Assembly (NCBI GenBank): GCA_015057755.1
Contig: SVDR01000006.1
Location: 1-54,427, forward strand
From: Lachnoclostridium sp.
GTDB lineage: Bacteria > Bacillota_A > Clostridia > Lachnospirales > Lachnospiraceae
Reading direction: 5' to 3'
DNA: 54,427 nt
The notes under the pieces were generated by a model. That model saw nothing but the letters and a program-made list of their open reading frames with translations. It searched no databases and was not told the DNA's origin. How positions within the stretch are numbered: position 1 is the stretch's first letter; each line of letters begins with the position of its first letter. The position numbers and the translations under genes are program-made. This document shows, in pieces, positions 50,634 through 54,427 of the stretch.

Positions 50634-51857
50634 ATGAAAGAGAAAGTTATTTTAGCGTATTCCGGCGGTCTTGATACAACAGCTATCATTCCGTGGTTAA
50701 AAGAAAATTTTGATTATGATGTAATCTGCTGCTGCATCGACTGTGGTCAGGACAGCGAGCTGGACGGTCTCGAAGAGAGAGCGAAATTATCCGGCGCTAC
50801 AAAATTATACATTGAAGATATCGTAGATGATTTCTGCGACAACTATATCATCCCGTGCGTACAGGCAGGCGCAGTATATGAGAACAAATACCTCTTAGGT
50901 ACTTCCATGGCTCGTCCGGCTATCGCAAAACGTCTTGTAGAAGTTGCAAGAAAAGAAGGCGCTACAGCAATCTGCCATGGCGCTACAGGTAAAGGTAATG
51001 ACCAGATCCGTTTCGAACTTGGTATCAAGGCTCTCGCTCCGGACCTCAAGATCATCGCTCCGTGGAGAATGACAGACGTTTGGACCATGCAGTCCCGTGA
51101 AGACGAGATCGAATACTGCCACCAGCATGGTATCGACCTTCCGTTCTCCGCAAGCAACAGCTACAGCCGTGACCGTAACTTATGGCACATCAGCCATGAA
51201 GGTCTTGAGTTAGAAGATCCGGCAAACGAGCCGAACTATGATCACCTTCTTGTTCTCGGCGTTTCCCCGGAAAAAGCTCCGGACGAAGGCGAGTATGTTA
51301 CAATGACATTCGAAAAAGGTGTTCCGACAAGCGTAAACGGCGAGCAGATGAAAGTTTCCGATGTCATCCGTAAGCTCAATGAGCTGGGCGGCAAGCATGG
51401 TATCGGTATCTGTGATATCGTTGAGAACCGCGTTGTTGGTATGAAATCCCGCGGCGTATACGAGACACCGGGCGGAACAATCCTCATGGAAGCTCAGAAA
51501 CAGTTAGAAGAACTGGTTCTTGACCGTGCAACTATGGAAGTTAAGAAAGATATGGGCAACAAGATGGCTCAGATCGTTTACGAAGGAAAATGGTTCACAC
51601 CGCTCCGCGAGGCAGTTCAGGCATTCGTTGAGTCCACACAGAACGTTGTAACAGGTGAAGTTAAATTCAAACTTTACAAAGGCAACATCATCAAAGCCGG
51701 TACAACATCTCCGTACTCCTTATACAGCGAATCCCTTGCATCCTTCACAACTGGTGACCTTTACGACCACCACGATGCAACTGGTTTCATCACACTCTTC
51801 GGTCTTCCGTTAAAAGTTCGTGCGATGAAGATGGCTGAAATTGAGGCAAATAAATAG
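50634..51857 (+). CDS. argG: Argininosuccinate synthase
   Basis: This 407-residue enzyme joins citrulline and aspartate with ATP, the penultimate step of arginine synthesis. The N-terminal P-loop is AYSGGLDTTA, then GTSMARP and ICHGATGKGNDQIRFEL, the two ASS signatures; the length is normal. ATG 50634 has CGGAGG. argH is not next, unlike many genomes. The gene stands alone between probable ArgR sites and a long palindrome that starts at its stop codon. Confidence 0.97.
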   Translation: MKEKVILAYSGGLDTTAIIPWLKENFDYDVICCCIDCGQDSELDGLEERAKLSGATKLYIEDIVDDFCDNYIIPCVQAGAVYENKYLLGTSMARPAIAKRLVEVARKEGATAICHGATGKGNDQIRFELGIKALAPDLKIIAPWRMTDVWTMQSREDEIEYCHQHGIDLPFSASNSYSRDRNLWHISHEGLELEDPANEPNYDHLLVLGVSPEKAPDEGEYVTMTFEKGVPTSVNGEQMKVSDVIRKLNELGGKHGIGICDIVENRVVGMKSRGVYETPGGTILMEAQKQLEELVLDRATMEVKKDMGNKMAQIVYEGKWFTPLREAVQAFVESTQNVVTGEVKFKLYKGNIIKAGTTSPYSLYSESLASFTTGDLYDHHDATGFITLFGLPLKVRAMKMAEIEANK

Positions 51858-52089
51858 TGGATTTTATTTAGTAATAATATAAGTATCTGCAGAAAATCCC
51901 ATACTATCTCAAATTAGGCTGACTACCTTTGCTTCACTGCGTTTTATCCGCCCTTACGACGGTCGCGATAAAATCGCTTGCGACCTCTGTAAGGGCGCAA
52001 AACTTGTGAAGCGCAGTCGTTTAGCCAAAGATTTGAGTATAGTATGGGATTTTCTATCAGAACTTTATATTATCCACTAAATAAAATAC
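51857..52089. repeat. Long palindromic element 1 after argG
   Basis: A 233-base imperfect inverted repeat fills the gap from the argG stop. Nested matching arms are 51892-51914 with 52031-52054 (22 paired bases, one bulge), GCTTCAC 51931-51937 with GTGAAGC 52006-52012, CGCCCTTAC with GTAAGGGCG, and GGTCGC with GCGACC at the tip. No coding potential. It likely ends argG transcription and may be a mobile or structural element. Confidence 0.85.
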
Positions 52090-52154
52090 AATTATTAGCT
52101 GCAAACTCACAAAAGAACTGGAACTTGATGGTTGGTAAAATACAAGTGGATTTC

Positions 52155-52372
52155 GATTGGTAAATAAATATAGTATCTGATAGAAAAACCATACATATCT
52201 CCAATGATAGGTTAGACGACTGCGCTTCGAAAGATTTTCGACTGTATCAAGGTCGCAAACGCTTTTATCGCGACCGACTACAGTCGGATAAATCGCATCG
52301 AAGCAAAGGTAGTCAACCGTATTTGGAGATAGTATGGTTTTCCTACAGATATTCTATTTTATTTACTCAATC
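52155..52372. repeat. Long palindromic element 2 upstream of the hemerythrin gene end
   Basis: A 218-base inverted repeat with outer arms about 52155-52204 and 52323-52372 (near-perfect over about 48 bases), GCTTCG/CGAAGC, CGACTG/CAGTCG and a GGTCGC/GCGACC tip. It is a diverged inverted copy of element 1. The 65 bases between the two elements show nothing recognisable. It abuts the end of the minus-strand bacteriohemerythrin gene. Confidence 0.85.
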
Positions 52373-52383
52373 AAATACACAAT

Positions 52384-52806
52384 TTACAACATCTCCGGCA
52401 TATTCTTCATATGCATATAACTTGCAACCGACACATCAAACCCTTTGATATGTCCATACAGCCACTCTGTCACATTTCTGTGTACTGCTTCTACGAATCG
52501 GTCGGATGGACCTTCCTCTTCTTCTAACATTTCAAACAATTCTCCGACTGCTCTGCGGAAATCCTCATGTTTCTGTCTGTGCTCTGCAAGTCCCGGATAC
52601 TCAATTTTTTCCTGCAGCTTTTCTTCCTCATTAAAATGGAAGTCTGTATAATCAGCCAGGTAGTGAAGCATCTTAATTGCTTTCACCTTTTCACGTCCCT
52701 GTTCGCAGGACTGAACCAACTGGTTGATCTTCTCAATTAACTCTCTGTGCTGCTCATCAATCATTACATTTCCTGTTCTAAGGCTTTCATCAAATCTAGC
52801 GTACAT
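52384..52806 (-). CDS. Bacteriohemerythrin
   Basis: This 140-residue four-helix protein binds a di-iron centre. Ligands are visible in DEQHREL, the TDFHFNEEEKL block, GLAEHRQKHEDF and YGHIKGFDVSVASY, in the canonical hemerythrin order. It would bind O2 (or NO) and may protect oxygen-sensitive enzymes in this anaerobe. ATG 52806 has AGGAGG. A TATAAT-like -10 lies near 52880. Its 3' end converges on the argG palindromes. Confidence 0.92.
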   Translation of the reverse strand: MYARFDESLRTGNVMIDEQHRELIEKINQLVQSCEQGREKVKAIKMLHYLADYTDFHFNEEEKLQEKIEYPGLAEHRQKHEDFRRAVGELFEMLEEEEGPSDRFVEAVHRNVTEWLYGHIKGFDVSVASYMHMKNMPEML

Positions 52807-52911
52807 ACATCTTCCTCCTTTTACCAATTCGAATGTTTATTTCAAAGATTATTTTATTCTCTTCTTTATGGCTTTATTATACAAAGATGAAGAGCATATG
52901 TATGTGATGAA

Positions 52912-52954
52912 ATCACACAAAGAAGCCCCCAGACCAAAAATCGATCTGGGGGCC
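52912..52954 (-). terminator. Terminator of the etf operon
   Basis: Arms GCCCCCAGA (52925-52933) and TCTGGGGGC (52945-52953) with an 11-base loop, followed by TTCTTTGTG on the minus strand, right after the etfA stop. Confidence 0.88.
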
Positions 52955-52970
52955 TTGCATCCACTAGGAA

Positions 52971-54014
52971 TTAGTTAGCTGCTTTTACTTCTTTAATTTT
53001 CTGTGTAAGAACCGGAAGGATCTTGTTGAGGTCGCCTACTACACCGTAGTCAGCTACATCGAAGATCGGAGCTGTCTCATCTTTGTTGATAGCAACGATG
53101 ATATCAGACTCTTCCATACCAGCCACGTGCTGGATAGCACCGGAGATACCGATAGCGAAGTATACGTGCGGACGAACAGTCTTACCTGTCTGACCAACCT
53201 GAAGATCCTTCGGCATCCAACCAGCGTCTACAACTGCACGAGAGCAGGATACTGTACCGCCAATAGCGTCTGCGAGATCCTGAAGGAGTTTGAAGTTCTC
53301 TGCGCTGCCTACGCCACGACCACCGGATACGAGGATTGTAGCATCCATGATATCAGCAACGTTGGAAACTTCCTTAACGATCTCAAGGATTTCTGTATAT
53401 TTCTCGTTCGGAACGAAGCCCGGATTGAACTCGATGATTTCAGCTTTTCTGCCGATAACTCTTTCAGCTTTCTGCATAACACCCGGACGAACAGTTGCCA
53501 TCTGCGGACGGAACTCCGGACAAGCAATTGTTGCGATTGTGTTACCGCCGAATGCCGGACGAGTCATGAGAAGCTGGTTGTGCTTTGTCTCTCTACCCGG
53601 CTGCGGGTTGATCGGGAAATCACCGATATCAAGCTGTGTACAGTCAGCTGTAAGACCTGTATGAACACGTGCACATACACGCGGGCCAAGGTCACGGCCG
53701 ATTGCTGTAGCACCGATTAAGCAGATGTCCGGTTTGAACTCTTCGATTACAGATGTAAGAGCGTGTGTATACGGCTCTGTTCTGTACTCTTTTAACTCCG
53801 GATCGTCAACAACGATAACTTTGTCTGCACCGTACTCACCAAGTACTTCTGTAAGACCCATTACGTTATGACCAATTAAAACTGCTGTAACAGTAGTATC
53901 TAAATCTTTTGCTAAGTCTTTACCTTTACCGATTAACTCTAAAGCAATGCTGCTTACTTCGTTATCTACCTGCTGCGCAAAGACATATACACCCTTATAT
54001 TCTGCTAAGCTCAT
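52971..54014 (-). CDS. etfA: Electron-transfer flavoprotein alpha subunit
   Basis: This 347-residue FAD-binding subunit has an N-terminal alpha/beta domain and a C-terminal FAD domain with ILVSGGRGVGS, then VGQTGKTVRPHVYFAIGISGAIQH, the ETF-alpha signature. It pairs with EtfB to shuttle electrons, in anaerobes often with acyl-CoA dehydrogenases or in flavin-based bifurcation. ATG 54014 is preferred over a GTG one codon earlier. It follows etfB by 23 bases and ends at a terminator. Confidence 0.95.
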   Translation of the reverse strand: MSLAEYKGVYVFAQQVDNEVSSIALELIGKGKDLAKDLDTTVTAVLIGHNVMGLTEVLGEYGADKVIVVDDPELKEYRTEPYTHALTSVIEEFKPDICLIGATAIGRDLGPRVCARVHTGLTADCTQLDIGDFPINPQPGRETKHNQLLMTRPAFGGNTIATIACPEFRPQMATVRPGVMQKAERVIGRKAEIIEFNPGFVPNEKYTEILEIVKEVSNVADIMDATILVSGGRGVGSAENFKLLQDLADAIGGTVSCSRAVVDAGWMPKDLQVGQTGKTVRPHVYFAIGISGAIQHVAGMEESDIIVAINKDETAPIFDVADYGVVGDLNKILPVLTQKIKEVKAAN

Positions 54015-54037
54015 CACTATTCACCACTTTCTTTAGA

Positions 54038-54427
54038 TTAAAGTACATGCTTCTCTGTAAGTTTGCCTACGATGTAGTCAACAGATGCTGTCGGATCAAG
54101 AACAACCTTCTCACCAGCACCTTTTCTTACCTTATCGGAAGCTTTTGCGATCTGAGTCGGAGATCCCTTAAGACCAAGGTTGGAATCAAGAACATCTTTC
54201 AGATCTTTTCTGCCCCAAACAGTGATATCTTTCTTATATGCATCGAAGATTCCACCCGGAGTCATGTAACGCGGCTCGTTTAACTCTGCAAGAGCTGTAA
54301 CTAAGCACGGCATTTTAGCTTTAACGATATGATATCTGTCGTCATACTGTCTCTGAACGATAACGCTGTCGCCCTCGATCTTGATGTCCTGAGCGTAGCT
54401 GATTACCGGAAGACCAAGATGCTCGGA
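54038..54427 (-). CDS. etfB: Electron-transfer flavoprotein beta subunit, C-terminal part
   Basis: The last 129 codons are present; the gene enters from the right edge. LGLPVISYAQDI, a following RYHIVKAKMPCLVTAL, NEPRYMTPGGIFDAYKK and WGRKDL are typical of ETF-beta. It binds AMP or a second FAD at the heterodimer interface with EtfA. An apparent ATG at 54313 is internal, since the frame stays open to the window end and the family sequence continues. Confidence 0.93.
   Translation of the reverse strand, partial: SEHLGLPVISYAQDIKIEGDSVIVQRQYDDRYHIVKAKMPCLVTALAELNEPRYMTPGGIFDAYKKDITVWGRKDLKDVLDSNLGLKGSPTQIAKASDKVRKGAGEKVVLDPTASVDYIVGKLTEKHVL

Noticed and set aside
51857..52372. CRISPR array or insertion sequence explanation for the argG palindromes
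   Set aside because: There are no short repeats with regular spacers, no transposase frame and no target duplication that I can see; only two large inverted copies.
32623..52372. asp23-ggt hairpin element as a third copy of the argG palindromes
   Set aside because: Both are highly paired, but I find no sequence alignment between them beyond short GC-rich words such as GCGAGC.
1..54427. tRNA, rRNA, riboswitch or T-box in the window
   Set aside because: I looked in the intergenic gaps for cloverleaf ends, T-box sequences and common riboswitch cores and saw none; a covariance search would be more sensitive.

Overview
The window looks like chromosome of a spore-forming, anaerobic member of the Clostridia, most likely Lachnospiraceae. 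Supporting this are a complete spoIIIAA-AH operon, spoIVB, the Firmicutes block nusB-xseA-xseB-ispA-dxs-tlyA-nadK-argR-recN-spoIVB, electron-transfer flavoprotein genes, strong GGAGG ribosome sites and moderate GC. The family assignment is inference from gene order and protein style, not from a marker gene. Most genes lie on the minus strand. Exceptions are the ABC/LytTR cluster (10.8-13.2 kb), one GNAT gene (16.3 kb) and argG (50.6 kb).

Layout: (1) 1-5.7 kb, a scavenging cluster on the minus strand: start of a sugar ABC permease, its UgpC/MsmX-type ATPase, a C69 dipeptidase, a GH20 hexosaminidase-like enzyme and a nucleoside hydrolase. (2) 5.8-10.5 kb, a complete branched-chain amino-acid ABC operon (livK-H-M-G-F). 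(3) 10.6-13.2 kb plus strand, an ABC-2 exporter with a LytTR regulator and a DUF3021 membrane protein. (4) 13.2-20.8 kb, accessory genes: a PlsC-type acyltransferase fused to a zinc ribbon, an XRE/PAP2 membrane pair, then a 4.6-kb block with GNAT, alpha/beta hydrolase, MerR-TipAS, CatA-like acetyltransferase, AraC-GNAT fusion and a broken XRE gene. This block is flanked by two imperfect 42-bp direct repeats and sits where spo0A would be expected after spoIVB.

(5) 20.8-30.9 kb, the conserved housekeeping/sporulation operon spoIVB to nusB. (6) 31.0-33.2 kb, a cytoplasmic-type gamma-glutamyltransferase and an Asp23 protein, separated by a multi-hairpin element. (7) 33.3-38.1 kb, the spoIIIA operon behind a sigma-E-like promoter. 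(8) 38.2-41.7 kb, an operon of a DUF1893 protein, a MATE transporter, an L,D-transpeptidase and a Cys-rich membrane protein. (9) 41.8-46.8 kb, small metabolic and modification genes: nitroreductase, ICMT-like methyltransferase, two GNATs, rlmH, an orphan response regulator, comEA and a DUF606 transporter. (10) 46.9-50.4 kb, D-aminoacylase-azlC-azlD-folD. (11) 50.4-54.4 kb, argG with putative ArgR sites, two very long homologous palindromes, a bacteriohemerythrin, etfA and partial etfB.

Several genes converge on amino-acid and peptide salvage: Liv uptake, AzlCD export, dipeptidase, gamma-glutamyltransferase and D-aminoacylase. ArgR at 24 kb probably controls argG at 50.6 kb. The most unusual DNA is the pair of about 220-bp palindromes after argG. 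They are diverged inverted copies of one another, and at least one stem has changed sequence while keeping its pairing.
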